A stretch of 8,106 bases of DNA from Desulfobacteraceae bacterium (GTDB taxonomy: Bacteria > Desulfobacterota > Desulfobacteria > Desulfobacterales > Desulfobacteraceae), in NCBI GenBank assembly GCA_023140455.1, contig JAGLLQ010000073.1:1-8106 (forward strand), written 5' to 3'. Each line of letters begins with the position of its first letter. The first letter of the stretch is position 1. The translations under genes and the position numbers were made by a program. The notes beneath the pieces are model-generated. The model worked only from the letters and a program-made list of their open reading frames with translations, did no database searches and was not told where the DNA came from. Shown here piece by piece: positions 1-7,386 of the stretch.

Positions 1-1
1 C

Positions 2-1015
2 AATGCTGGTGGAGTAAGCGTATTAGCTCACCCTGGTATATTTAAAGACAGTAAAAATTTCTCTATTGAAAAACTCGTAAGCGACTTGAAAAAATTTGGG
101 CTTAACGGTATTGAAGCTTGCTACACTTCTCATACCCAGGAGCAGACAACTTTTTTTATCGATCTTGCTCAAAAGCAAGAAATGATTATCACAGGTGGCT
201 CTGATTTCCACGGTTCACTTAACCAAGGAGTTAACATTGGTACTGGTCGTGGCGAACTTGTTGTATATGATGAAATTTATACTAACCTGATAAACTCAAT
301 TGAAACATTACACAGTAAAAATAATTCCCTTGAAATTCTTGAAAAAAATATTAACTATAAATTTACAGATCAATCATTACTTTTAAATGCTCTTCAACAC
401 CGATCATACACCCACGAAAGTAGTGATGAAAAATTAAAAGATAATGAACGGCTCGAATTCCTTGGTGACGCAGTTATTGAACTTTGTATAAGCCAGCTTT
501 TAATGGAACATGCCCCTAAAAAGAATGAAGGTGAACTTTCAAAATTAAGAGCAAGTCTTGTAAGTGAGCCGGCTCTTGCCGGTATGGCAAGAAAAATCAA
601 TCTGGGAAAATTCATTCTGCTTGGTAAAGGTGAGCTGCTCTCAAATGGGCGGGAAAAAGATTCTATTCTGTCAGACACATTTGAAGCAGTGATTGCTGCA
701 ATTTATCTTGATTCCAATTTTGACACAACCTATTCTCAGATTAACCAACTATTCTCTGAAGAAATAGAAATAATTGCAAAAAAAGCTGCTGAAATTGATC
801 ATAAGAGCAAACTCCAGGAGATTGTGCAGCAAACAGAGGATACTGCACCTGTATATGAAGTTGTTAACGAAACAGGGCCGGATCATGACAAAACATTTGA
901 GGTTGCTATTGATACTCTCAGTATTTCTGCAACAGGTACCGGGAAAACAATTAAAGCTGCTGAGCAGAATGCTGCTGCCAATGCTCTTAAACAAATAAAA
1001 GAGAATACTCAATAG
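2..1015 (+). CDS. rnc: PHP-domain phosphoesterase fused to ribonuclease III (5' end outside window)
   Basis: The reading frame is open from the left edge to TAG at 1013-1015 (337 visible residues). Visible residues 1-100 are the C-terminal third of a PHP metal-dependent phosphoesterase of the YciV/TrpH type: LAHPG (His10), GIEACYTSH (His44) and GGSDFH (Asp68, His70). Residues about 105-337 are a complete RNase III: HRS (His133), NERLEFLGD (Glu152, Asp156) and DTFEA (Asp225, Glu228). The 69-residue spacing of the metal ligands Asp156-Asp225 equals that of E. coli Asp45-Asp114. A dsRNA-binding domain at about 268-334 ends in KAAEQNAAA. RNase III cuts double-stranded precursor RNA, notably pre-rRNA. 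Between the two parts there is no stop and no ATG, GTG or TTG in frame; the last such codon is ATG 182, inside the PHP domain, so RNase III has no separate start. The PHP N-terminus (roughly 190 residues in YciV, holding the HxH motif) is not visible. Domain identities are secure; that the product stays one chain is inferred. Confidence 0.92.
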   Translation, partial: NAGGVSVLAHPGIFKDSKNFSIEKLVSDLKKFGLNGIEACYTSHTQEQTTFFIDLAQKQEMIITGGSDFHGSLNQGVNIGTGRGELVVYDEIYTNLINSIETLHSKNNSLEILEKNINYKFTDQSLLLNALQHRSYTHESSDEKLKDNERLEFLGDAVIELCISQLLMEHAPKKNEGELSKLRASLVSEPALAGMARKINLGKFILLGKGELLSNGREKDSILSDTFEAVIAAIYLDSNFDTTYSQINQLFSEEIEIIAKKAAEIDHKSKLQEIVQQTEDTAPVYEVVNETGPDHDKTFEVAIDTLSISATGTGKTIKAAEQNAAANALKQIKENTQ

Positions 1016-1044
1016 CCTTCTATGAGCTAATTTAGTATTATTTA

Positions 1045-2085
1045 ATGCAGTCTATACAAAAACCCCTTGTCATACCAATCTTCATCCCGCATTATGGATG
1101 CCCTCATATGTGTGCATTCTGCAATCAATCAATTATTACTAATACAAAACATAGATTGCCGGATGCTGAAACCATTAATGAAATCACAAATGAATATTTA
1201 AACTTCAAAGGCACAAGAAGCCCGGTTCAGCTCGCATTTTTCGGTGGTAACTTTCTTGGACTTGATCCTTCTTATATTCTTGAAGTACTCGACATAGCTT
1301 TAACACTAAAGCAAAATAATAAAATAGATTCAGTAAGATTCTCCACAAGACCTGATACAATTTCAAAAGCCAACCTGGACCTGATTAAAAATTTTCCGGT
1401 TTCTACCATAGAACTTGGTGTACAATCAATGGATGATGAAGTTCTTGCATTGTCAAACCGTGGTCACAATACTCAATCAACCATTGACGCGGTTTCCCTT
1501 TTAAAAGAATACAGATTTGAAATTGGTATGCAAATGATGGTTGGGCTTCCTAAAGACGACAACGAATCAATGCTCAAAAGTGCATACGAAATATTAAAAC
1601 TTCGACCTGATTTTATAAGAATCTACCCCTTGATTGTTTTAAAAGGCAGCCTTATTGCACAATGGTATAATTCCGGCAGATACAAACCTTTAGACCTTGA
1701 TAGATGTGTTGATCTTGTAAAAAAAATCTACCTGATTTTTAATGATAGAAATATTCCTGTTATCAGAATGGGGTTGCAGGCTTCTGAAATGCTTCAAGAT
1801 GATGAATCAATGCTTGCAGGCCCGTGGCATCCAGCCTTTGGTCATCTTGTGTTATCTGAAATATTTTTTGATAAAGCTGTATCAAAAATAAAAAAACAAC
1901 TTGCCGAAGACCCCGAGACTAATATTCTTTCCCTTGGCATTAACCCATCTTCAGAATCAAAGCTTAGAGGAGATAAAAATAATAATTTCCTAAGGTTAAA
2001 AAAAAGATTTCCTGGAATAAAATTAGAGATTAATACTGACCCTTCAATAGACAAAGAAGCTGTTAAAGTTAAATTTCCTCTTTAA
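1045..2085 (+). CDS. Elp3-like radical SAM protein lacking the acetyltransferase domain
   Basis: A 346-residue radical SAM protein. YGCPHMCAFCNQ carries the CX3CX2C ligands (Cys19, Cys23, Cys26) of the SAM-binding [4Fe-4S] cluster. AFFGGNFLGL (from about residue 64) is the GGE-like motif that contacts the SAM amino group. GVQSMDDEVL, MMVGLPKDD and the late GPWHPAFGHL segment are typical of the Elp3/YhcC-like branch. True Elp3 proteins are well over 500 residues and have a C-terminal GNAT domain for tRNA U34 modification; this protein ends before any such domain. Its reaction is therefore unknown. From recall, relatives annotated 'elongator protein 3' or 'radical SAM' sit beside rnc in clostridia, so an RNA-linked job is plausible but unproven. 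It lies 29 bases after the PHP-RNase III stop, on the same strand, with no clear Shine-Dalgarno before ATG 1045, so it is probably cotranscribed. Its last 17 bases overlap the convergent PBP gene. Confidence 0.92.
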   Translation: MQSIQKPLVIPIFIPHYGCPHMCAFCNQSIITNTKHRLPDAETINEITNEYLNFKGTRSPVQLAFFGGNFLGLDPSYILEVLDIALTLKQNNKIDSVRFSTRPDTISKANLDLIKNFPVSTIELGVQSMDDEVLALSNRGHNTQSTIDAVSLLKEYRFEIGMQMMVGLPKDDNESMLKSAYEILKLRPDFIRIYPLIVLKGSLIAQWYNSGRYKPLDLDRCVDLVKKIYLIFNDRNIPVIRMGLQASEMLQDDESMLAGPWHPAFGHLVLSEIFFDKAVSKIKKQLAEDPETNILSLGINPSSESKLRGDKNNNFLRLKKRFPGIKLEINTDPSIDKEAVKVKFPL

Positions 2086-4480
2086 AAAAATCATCTTTGG
2101 AAATTACTTCAGTATCCATCCTTGGAGTATATTCTGTTGGGACCGTTCCTTCTTTAAAACACTCAAAGGCAACTTTCTGAGATTCCTCTATGGGCAAAAG
2201 ACCTGTTGTTGCATCTATTTTTGCAAAAACAACACCTTCAGGCACATTAAAAGTTCTTACTGATTTCCCCTCAAGGATATCCTGCATATAATGAAGCCAT
2301 ATAGGTGCAGCTGCTCTTGAGCCGGTCTCTCCCTTACCCATTGGTTTTTCTTGATCAAATCCCACCCATACCCCGGTGGTATACCTTGGAGTATAGCCTA
2401 AGAACCATGCATCAAAAAGATTGTTAGTTGTCCCGGTTTTTCCTGCAACAGGCCGTTTCAATTCTTTCACACGCCATCCAGTACCTGATTTTACAACAGC
2501 TTCCAAAAGATGAGTAATAATATATGCAGTAGTCATATCTATGACTTTTTTTCTTTTAAGTTCTGATTCTTCTAGTATGTTTCCATGTCTGTCCACTATT
2601 TTTGTAATAAAAACAGGTTCTACCAGGTATCCTAAATTGGAAAAAACAGAATATGCATTAACCATTTCTAACAGGCTTGTACCTGAAGATCCAAGTGCAA
2701 TGGATAGATCACGATTAATGTCTGATTTAATGCCAAGTTTTCTTGCATAATCTATAACATAATCTATTCCAATGTCTTTTAATATTTTAATTGTTACAAT
2801 ATTTCTTGATTTCACAAGAGCTGTTCTTAGCAAAGTCGGGCCAAAAAATTTTTCATGGTAATTCTTTGGTTTCCATATAAAATCCCGTTCTTCATCTTCA
2901 AATATAATAGGAGAATCTATAATAATGCTTGCAGCAGTATATCCTTTATCTATAGCTCCTGCAAAAATGATGGGTTTAAATGATGAGCCCGGCTGCCGTC
3001 TCGATTGTGTTGCTCTGTTAAACTGGCTCTCTAAATAATCCATTCCGCCAATCATTGTTTTTACATGACCGGTTTCTGCTTCAATGCACAGAAGAGCGGC
3101 CTGGGTATCAGGTTCCTGTTCAAGTTCAAACGTCCAGAGATCAGAATCTTCAATTTTATCTTTTGGTGTCACCCAGATAACATCGCCTACTTTCAAAACC
3201 TGTTTAGTATGTTTAATAATACTTTGCCAGGTTGCCTTTTCAGGATCTGGTTTTCTTGCCCAGAAAAGGGATTCGCCTTTAATCTTACCCTGATAATTTC
3301 CCACCCGGACTATAGCATGATTATCATTTTCATTTACCGCAAGCACTACACCCTGATACATGGTCTCTTTTTGCAGAGAACTATGTTCCATTTCTTCAGC
3401 TATTTGTCTGCAGAAAGATTCAACTTTTAAGGCCGGCACATGCTTTATATGATCTCTGTAGCCCTGCCGTTTATCAAGTTTTTTTAAACCGGCAACAACC
3501 TGTTTTCTTCCAACCTTCTGCATTTCGATATTAACAGCAGTATAGACTTTCAGACCTTCGTTATATAATACATCTTTGCCATATTTTTCTTCAACATATC
3601 GTCGAACATATTCAGTATAACAAGGAACTCTTTCAATAAACCAATTTTTCCTTGGTTTAATATCAAGTTTTTTATTCATTGCTTCAGTGGCCTGAAGATT
3701 TGTTATGAATCCACCCTCTTTCATTCGGTTTAAAACATAGATCTGCCTTTGCTGTGCTCTTTTAGGATGCCTGAATGGAGAATATTTACTTGGAGCCTGG
3801 GGCAGACCTGCAATCATTGAACTCTCTGACAGATCAAGCTCCTTTGCATGTTTTCCAAAATAATTTTCAGCTGCTGCTTCTACACCATAAGCCCCATGAC
3901 CCAAGTATATCTGATTTAAATAAAGATAAAGTATCTCATCTTTTGAAAAACCCTTTTCAATACGATAAGCCAGTATCGCCTCTTTCAGCTTTCGTTCATA
4001 TGTTCTGGCAGGTGTAAGAAAGAATGACTTTGCAACTTGCTGAGTAATTGTACTGCCGCCCTGTACAATAGTGCCGGCTTGCAAATTTTTAATCATTGCT
4101 CTGAAAATACTGAAAAAATCAACTCCAGGGTGTTCCCTGAATCTTGAATCCTCTGCTGCGACAAAAGCATTTTTCAACTGCTCCGACATTTCAGTAAGCG
4201 GGATAACAAGTCTTCGCTGATTATAAAACTCTCCTATTTTTCTTTGGTCATCAGAATAAACACTTGTTACAGTTGAAGGGGAATAATCCTGTAATGTGTT
4301 AATTTTTGGCAGGTCTTTGCTAATAAAATAATATAGACCTGTAAGAGTTCCTACACTGAGTAATATTACAATGATACTGACAAGAAGACCCCATTTAATT
4401 AGTGAATAAAGGAGTGTTTTCTTTCTTCTTCTTTTTATTATTCTGGTTTTACTATTTGTATTCTTATTTTTATCTGCCAT
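2069..4480 (-). CDS. mrcA: Penicillin-binding protein 1A (bifunctional peptidoglycan glycosyltransferase/transpeptidase)
   Basis: An 803-residue class A PBP that polymerises lipid II and cross-links the peptides on the periplasmic face. A short basic cytoplasmic tail (RRRKK at 17-21) precedes one membrane anchor at about residues 28-52. The GT51 domain (about 70-245) has EDSRFREHPG (catalytic Glu110), GGSTITQQVAKS (141-152), KLKEA (Glu167, 57 residues after Glu110 as in E. coli PBP1B) and YLNQIYLGHGAYG. Residues about 320-455 form the OB-like insert between the domains that marks PBP1A proteins. The transpeptidase (about 460-735) shows SSFK (acylated Ser499, Lys502), SRN (558-560) and KTGTT (681-685). 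All catalytic motifs are intact and the length is usual for the family. ATG 4480 is chosen because it starts directly before the basic tail and anchor; the next Met (98) would remove both. No good Shine-Dalgarno is seen. It lies about 90 bases after the ferredoxin gene on the same strand and converges on the radical SAM gene with a 17-base overlap. Confidence 0.96.
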   Translation of the reverse strand: MADKNKNTNSKTRIIKRRRKKTLLYSLIKWGLLVSIIVILLSVGTLTGLYYFISKDLPKINTLQDYSPSTVTSVYSDDQRKIGEFYNQRRLVIPLTEMSEQLKNAFVAAEDSRFREHPGVDFFSIFRAMIKNLQAGTIVQGGSTITQQVAKSFFLTPARTYERKLKEAILAYRIEKGFSKDEILYLYLNQIYLGHGAYGVEAAAENYFGKHAKELDLSESSMIAGLPQAPSKYSPFRHPKRAQQRQIYVLNRMKEGGFITNLQATEAMNKKLDIKPRKNWFIERVPCYTEYVRRYVEEKYGKDVLYNEGLKVYTAVNIEMQKVGRKQVVAGLKKLDKRQGYRDHIKHVPALKVESFCRQIAEEMEHSSLQKETMYQGVVLAVNENDNHAIVRVGNYQGKIKGESLFWARKPDPEKATWQSIIKHTKQVLKVGDVIWVTPKDKIEDSDLWTFELEQEPDTQAALLCIEAETGHVKTMIGGMDYLESQFNRATQSRRQPGSSFKPIIFAGAIDKGYTAASIIIDSPIIFEDEERDFIWKPKNYHEKFFGPTLLRTALVKSRNIVTIKILKDIGIDYVIDYARKLGIKSDINRDLSIALGSSGTSLLEMVNAYSVFSNLGYLVEPVFITKIVDRHGNILEESELKRKKVIDMTTAYIITHLLEAVVKSGTGWRVKELKRPVAGKTGTTNNLFDAWFLGYTPRYTTGVWVGFDQEKPMGKGETGSRAAAPIWLHYMQDILEGKSVRTFNVPEGVVFAKIDATTGLLPIEESQKVAFECFKEGTVPTEYTPRMDTEVISKDDFFKEEI

Positions 4481-4504
4481 AAATTTGATAATTTCAAAAT
4501 AAAA

Positions 4505-4533
4505 TTATTATTACACCCAGCAATAAATAGCAA
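4505..4533 (-). promoter_or_regulatory. Candidate promoter for the PBP1A gene
   Basis: On the minus strand, TTGCTA (4533-4528) and TAATAA (4510-4505) are separated by 17 bases, a sigma70-like arrangement that would start transcription close to 4498, giving a very short leader before ATG 4480. A second copy of the same octamer (AATAGCAA on the plus strand, 4526-4533 and 4545-4552) lies 19 bases upstream and also has a TATTTA 17 bases further on. Both are imperfect matches in an AT-rich spacer where such matches arise by chance, so this is only a candidate. Confidence 0.25.
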
Positions 4534-4570
4534 ATAAATCCTTTAATAGCAAGCTTTCATCTTGTAAAAC

Positions 4571-4921
4571 CTATCCTTTTGTCCAAAGGATTGCTTTTCG
4601 TTTTTTTGGTATTTCTTTTTTTAGATCATCAATTTTACCAAAAGTTAGAATGTTTGCCATGCAATGCTTTACACATGCAGGTTCAAGCCCGTCTTTCACC
4701 CTTTTTGTACAGAAAACACAGACTTTAGTAAAAAAAGGCATATTTGTAATATATAATTTACCATTGGGGAGTTTATGAATTAATTCCTGGACTTCCACTC
4801 CTCCAAGTTTGCCTGCTTGATGTTTATGTTCCTGTTTACATGCGACCACACAAGTCTTACAGCCTGTACAATATTCATAATCTATAAGCATCCCATACTG
4901 AGACATTTTTACTTCCGACAT
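4571..4921 (-). CDS. Small 2x[4Fe-4S] ferredoxin-like electron-transfer subunit of the molybdoenzyme operon
   Basis: A 116-residue protein with exactly eight cysteines in two groups: CTGCKTCVVAC (Cys18, 21, 24, 28; CX2CX2CX3C) and CVFC...CVKHC (Cys68, 71, 83, 87; CX2CX11CX3C). By analogy with ferredoxin folds, the first three cysteines of each group plus the last of the other would hold two [4Fe-4S] clusters. The spacing of the second group recalls the DmsB/NrfC/HycB family, but those proteins usually have about 200 residues and four clusters; here the middle clusters are missing and no membrane anchor is seen. It has no signal peptide, so it is cytoplasmic, like the molybdoenzyme encoded 26 bases upstream, and it probably passes electrons to or from it. 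The start at 4921 is supported by a Shine-Dalgarno at 4929-4935; an internal Met6 preceded by GGAAG is a less likely alternative. The eventual electron partner is not visible. Confidence 0.92.
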   Translation of the reverse strand: MSEVKMSQYGMLIDYEYCTGCKTCVVACKQEHKHQAGKLGGVEVQELIHKLPNGKLYITNMPFFTKVCVFCTKRVKDGLEPACVKHCMANILTFGKIDDLKKEIPKKRKAILWTKG

Positions 4922-4928
4922 ATATTTA

Positions 4929-4935
4929 CCCTCTC
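4929..4935 (-). promoter_or_regulatory. Ribosome binding site of the ferredoxin-like gene
   Basis: GAGAGGG on the minus strand lies 7 bases before ATG 4921 and supports that start over the internal Met6 codon. Confidence 0.6.
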
Positions 4936-4947
4936 ACTTTATGAACT

Positions 4948-7368
4948 TCACGCTGCGTAAACTTTACACAACATACTTTTTATTGGGCTTCCCAAACCAG
5001 CTTTCCCTTGTTTTCCCATGGGTATAAGCTGATTAACATTTACATCCCACACACCAAAGAGTGAAGGTTCTGCGCCCTCTTTTTCCGGGAACCACCAGCC
5101 ATGTTCAGCCATAACTACTCCAGGATGGATAATGGGTGTAACAAGAGCTCTAACCGTAATTTTTCCAAGCCAGTTTTCGACACACACCATTGCACCATCA
5201 CTAATTCCAAGCTTTGCAGCTGTATCAGGATGTATTTCAAACACAGGTTCCGGGGACTGCTCTCTTAACCATGGAATCTGTCGATGTTCTGAATGAAAAT
5301 ATGGACCCATTCTTCTTCCAGTGGTCAAAATCAAGGGATATTCCTTGAAAAGGTTTGGTGTACTTACCGGACTATAGGGCGGTTCTTCATGATATGGTAA
5401 TGGCTCAAGATCCCATCCTTCCAACATTGACGAATAAAGTTCAACCTTGCCGGATGGAGTTTTGAAACCTTTCTTTTTATCTTCCCTTAATAATCCCTTT
5501 TCATATCTCTTATATGGAGCACTCGGGTGACCTTTTGGCGGGAGCATCCATGTCTTTTCCTGAAGTTCTTTATAGGTCATGTCTGCAGACTCTAATATTC
5601 CATCAAAAAGATCATGCACAGTGTCATAGGGAAAATCCTTCATAAACCTTTTTGAAAGCTCAAGATTGATTTCAATATCAGATTTGCATTCACCTACTTC
5701 AACAACTTTATTAATTGACTGTAAAGGAACCCACCAGGCTTTGATACTGTCTTTTTCAAGAAATGTAGCCGCAGGCAACACAATATCGCAAAGCATGGCT
5801 GTTGGTGTCATAAATAGATCAACACATGCCAGAAAATCTAATTTTTTAAGAGCCTTTATCCATTTTTGAGGTTCCATCCCTGTACATGCCAGAGGATTTG
5901 CTGTTTGAATCCACATCCCTTTAATTTTATAAGGATCTTCTGAGAATATCTGCTCTAATACCTTATCAGGTTGTGCCCATGCCCGAAAATCCCTTATAGC
6001 TCCATAATCATCTATGCCAATCCTCTTTTTTGCAGCTTCTTCAGGCAAACTTAATATTGCACCACCTGTGTGATAAGGATAGGTAACAACATCATAGGCA
6101 TATTTTGCTATCACATTGCCTCCCGGAATATCAAGATTCCCGGTAATACACCAGAGGTGATTGATTGCCTGGGATGTTGGAACAGTTGATGGAATCGTAT
6201 CTATGGGTAGCCCCCAATGAAGAACAGATGGTTTACTTTTTGCGTATATTCGGGCAGCCTTTATTATCTTATCTTTATCAACCCATGTTATTTTTGATAC
6301 TTTTTCAGGTGTATATTGTTCAGCATTTTCCTTGTAGAGAGTCCAGACAGTTTTACATCTTACTGTTTTGCCATTGGCAAGAGCTATATCGAATTCACCT
6401 TCCATGGATGGTTCTGCATCACTATATTTCTGGTTTTCAGAATCCCAGATAATAATTTTATTGTTTTTATCACATGCTAAATAATTTTTTTCAGAACCAT
6501 TCTCATCAATATCGCTCTCTTTTAAAAGTTTTGTCTCTTTTAAATCTGTTCTTACAAGAAAAGGAGAATTAGTCCATTTTGTTACAAAATCTTCATCATA
6601 GAATTTTTCTTTAATAATAACATGTAAAAAACCTAAAGCCAGAGCAGCATCTGTACCGGGTCTAAGCTGCAGCCAGAGTTTTGCGCGGGATGCTATCCAT
6701 GTACATCTAGGATCTATAACAAGAAAGTCAGTTCCCTTTTTCATCAAATCCACAAACCAGTGGCCAAAAAATCCATCAGGACATGTGGCAGGAAGATTTT
6801 GTCCCCAGACTGTAACAGTTTCAGGAATTGTATATTCAGGATCATTATAGCGTTCAGGAAGCCATTGAGATGCATCTGCGACAGCAAAATCTCCCTGGGT
6901 TATTGACATCATCAAAAGTCTTGGTGTGTAACAGGAAATACCTGAGAGACCAAACATCCAGTTAGGACTTCCATAAGCATATGCCAGCATTGAGATCCAG
7001 CCTCCGATGTCCCTGCCTGTTCCCTGGTGAAAAATCATGCTTTCAGGTCCGTATTCATCCCTGATTTTTTTCATTTTTTCTTCGATAAAATCAAAAGCTT
7101 CATCCCAGGATATTTCCTCAAACTTGTTCTCACCTCTTTCGCCAACTCTTTTCATTGGCTTGGTAAGTCTGTCAGGGTGATACATATACTGGGTCATGGA
7201 AAGAGCTCGTGAACACAACCTACCCTGATTCCAGGGATGATCAGGATCACCCTCAATCTTAATAACCTTACCATTCTTAACATGGGCAAGAATCCCACAG
7301 CCTCCATGGCAACCAGGACCTGGAGACCAGGTTGTAGTTTTGATTATTTTGACTTCATCGTCTTTCAT
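4948..7368 (-). CDS. Molybdopterin oxidoreductase, DMSO reductase superfamily (acetylene hydratase / dehydroxylase-like catalytic subunit)
   Basis: An 806-residue catalytic subunit holding a bis-pyranopterin Mo or W cofactor. The N-terminal Fe-S motif is WSPGPGCHGGCG, with Cys20, Cys24 and Cys52 (CX3CX27C). Compared with the usual CX2CX3CX27C, the first cysteine position is Gly17, and His is also absent from position 16, where NarG-type enzymes have it. SPNW (134-137) followed by Cys146 aligns with acetylene hydratase around its metal ligand Cys141, so Cys146 is the likely Mo/W ligand. The C-terminal half has LFMTPTAMLCDIVLPAA (518-534) and TPSGKVELYSS, as in acetylene hydratase, and a cofactor-binding domain from about 675 on. 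Residues about 270-352 form an extra segment relative to acetylene hydratase. There is no twin-arginine signal, so it is cytoplasmic. ATG 7368 is fixed by a strong Shine-Dalgarno. It lies between a paralogue (18 bases upstream) and a ferredoxin (26 bases downstream). The substrate is unknown: hydration, reductive dehydroxylation, transhydroxylation or an aromatic acyl-CoA reaction are all possible. Confidence 0.95.
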   Translation of the reverse strand: MKDDEVKIIKTTTWSPGPGCHGGCGILAHVKNGKVIKIEGDPDHPWNQGRLCSRALSMTQYMYHPDRLTKPMKRVGERGENKFEEISWDEAFDFIEEKMKKIRDEYGPESMIFHQGTGRDIGGWISMLAYAYGSPNWMFGLSGISCYTPRLLMMSITQGDFAVADASQWLPERYNDPEYTIPETVTVWGQNLPATCPDGFFGHWFVDLMKKGTDFLVIDPRCTWIASRAKLWLQLRPGTDAALALGFLHVIIKEKFYDEDFVTKWTNSPFLVRTDLKETKLLKESDIDENGSEKNYLACDKNNKIIIWDSENQKYSDAEPSMEGEFDIALANGKTVRCKTVWTLYKENAEQYTPEKVSKITWVDKDKIIKAARIYAKSKPSVLHWGLPIDTIPSTVPTSQAINHLWCITGNLDIPGGNVIAKYAYDVVTYPYHTGGAILSLPEEAAKKRIGIDDYGAIRDFRAWAQPDKVLEQIFSEDPYKIKGMWIQTANPLACTGMEPQKWIKALKKLDFLACVDLFMTPTAMLCDIVLPAATFLEKDSIKAWWVPLQSINKVVEVGECKSDIEINLELSKRFMKDFPYDTVHDLFDGILESADMTYKELQEKTWMLPPKGHPSAPYKRYEKGLLREDKKKGFKTPSGKVELYSSMLEGWDLEPLPYHEEPPYSPVSTPNLFKEYPLILTTGRRMGPYFHSEHRQIPWLREQSPEPVFEIHPDTAAKLGISDGAMVCVENWLGKITVRALVTPIIHPGVVMAEHGWWFPEKEGAEPSLFGVWDVNVNQLIPMGKQGKAGLGSPIKSMLCKVYAA

Positions 7369-7373
7369 AACCT

Positions 7374-7379
7374 CTCCTT
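7374..7379 (-). promoter_or_regulatory. Ribosome binding site of the complete molybdopterin oxidoreductase gene
   Basis: AAGGAG on the minus strand lies 5 bases before ATG 7368, inside the 18-base gap after the upstream gene's stop. It is the strongest Shine-Dalgarno in the window and fixes the start. Confidence 0.8.
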
Positions 7380-7386
7380 AATTTCG

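Noticed and set aside
86..88. TTG as the true start of the RNase III gene
   Set aside because: The frame is open upstream to the left edge and the 28 upstream residues contain the conserved PHP motif LAHPG, so the gene begins outside the window.
2072..2105. Inverted repeat AATTTCC / GGAAATT around the convergent gene ends as a bidirectional terminator
   Set aside because: The stem is 7 bases with only two G-C pairs and a 20-base loop, and it lies partly in coding sequence; it is too weak for an intrinsic terminator.
3065..3430. Open frame of 121 codons on the plus strand opposite the PBP1A gene
   Set aside because: It is antisense to a conserved, complete PBP1A gene, has no recognisable domain or ribosome binding site, and its composition fits a shadow frame.
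4484..4498. TTTGA-N5-TCAAA inverted repeat just before the PBP1A start as an operator
   Set aside because: Five-base arms in an AT-rich spacer are expected by chance, and nothing else supports a regulator site.
6165..6452. Open frame of 95 codons on the plus strand opposite the molybdoenzyme gene
   Set aside because: It is antisense to an intact conserved gene and has no domain or start signal.
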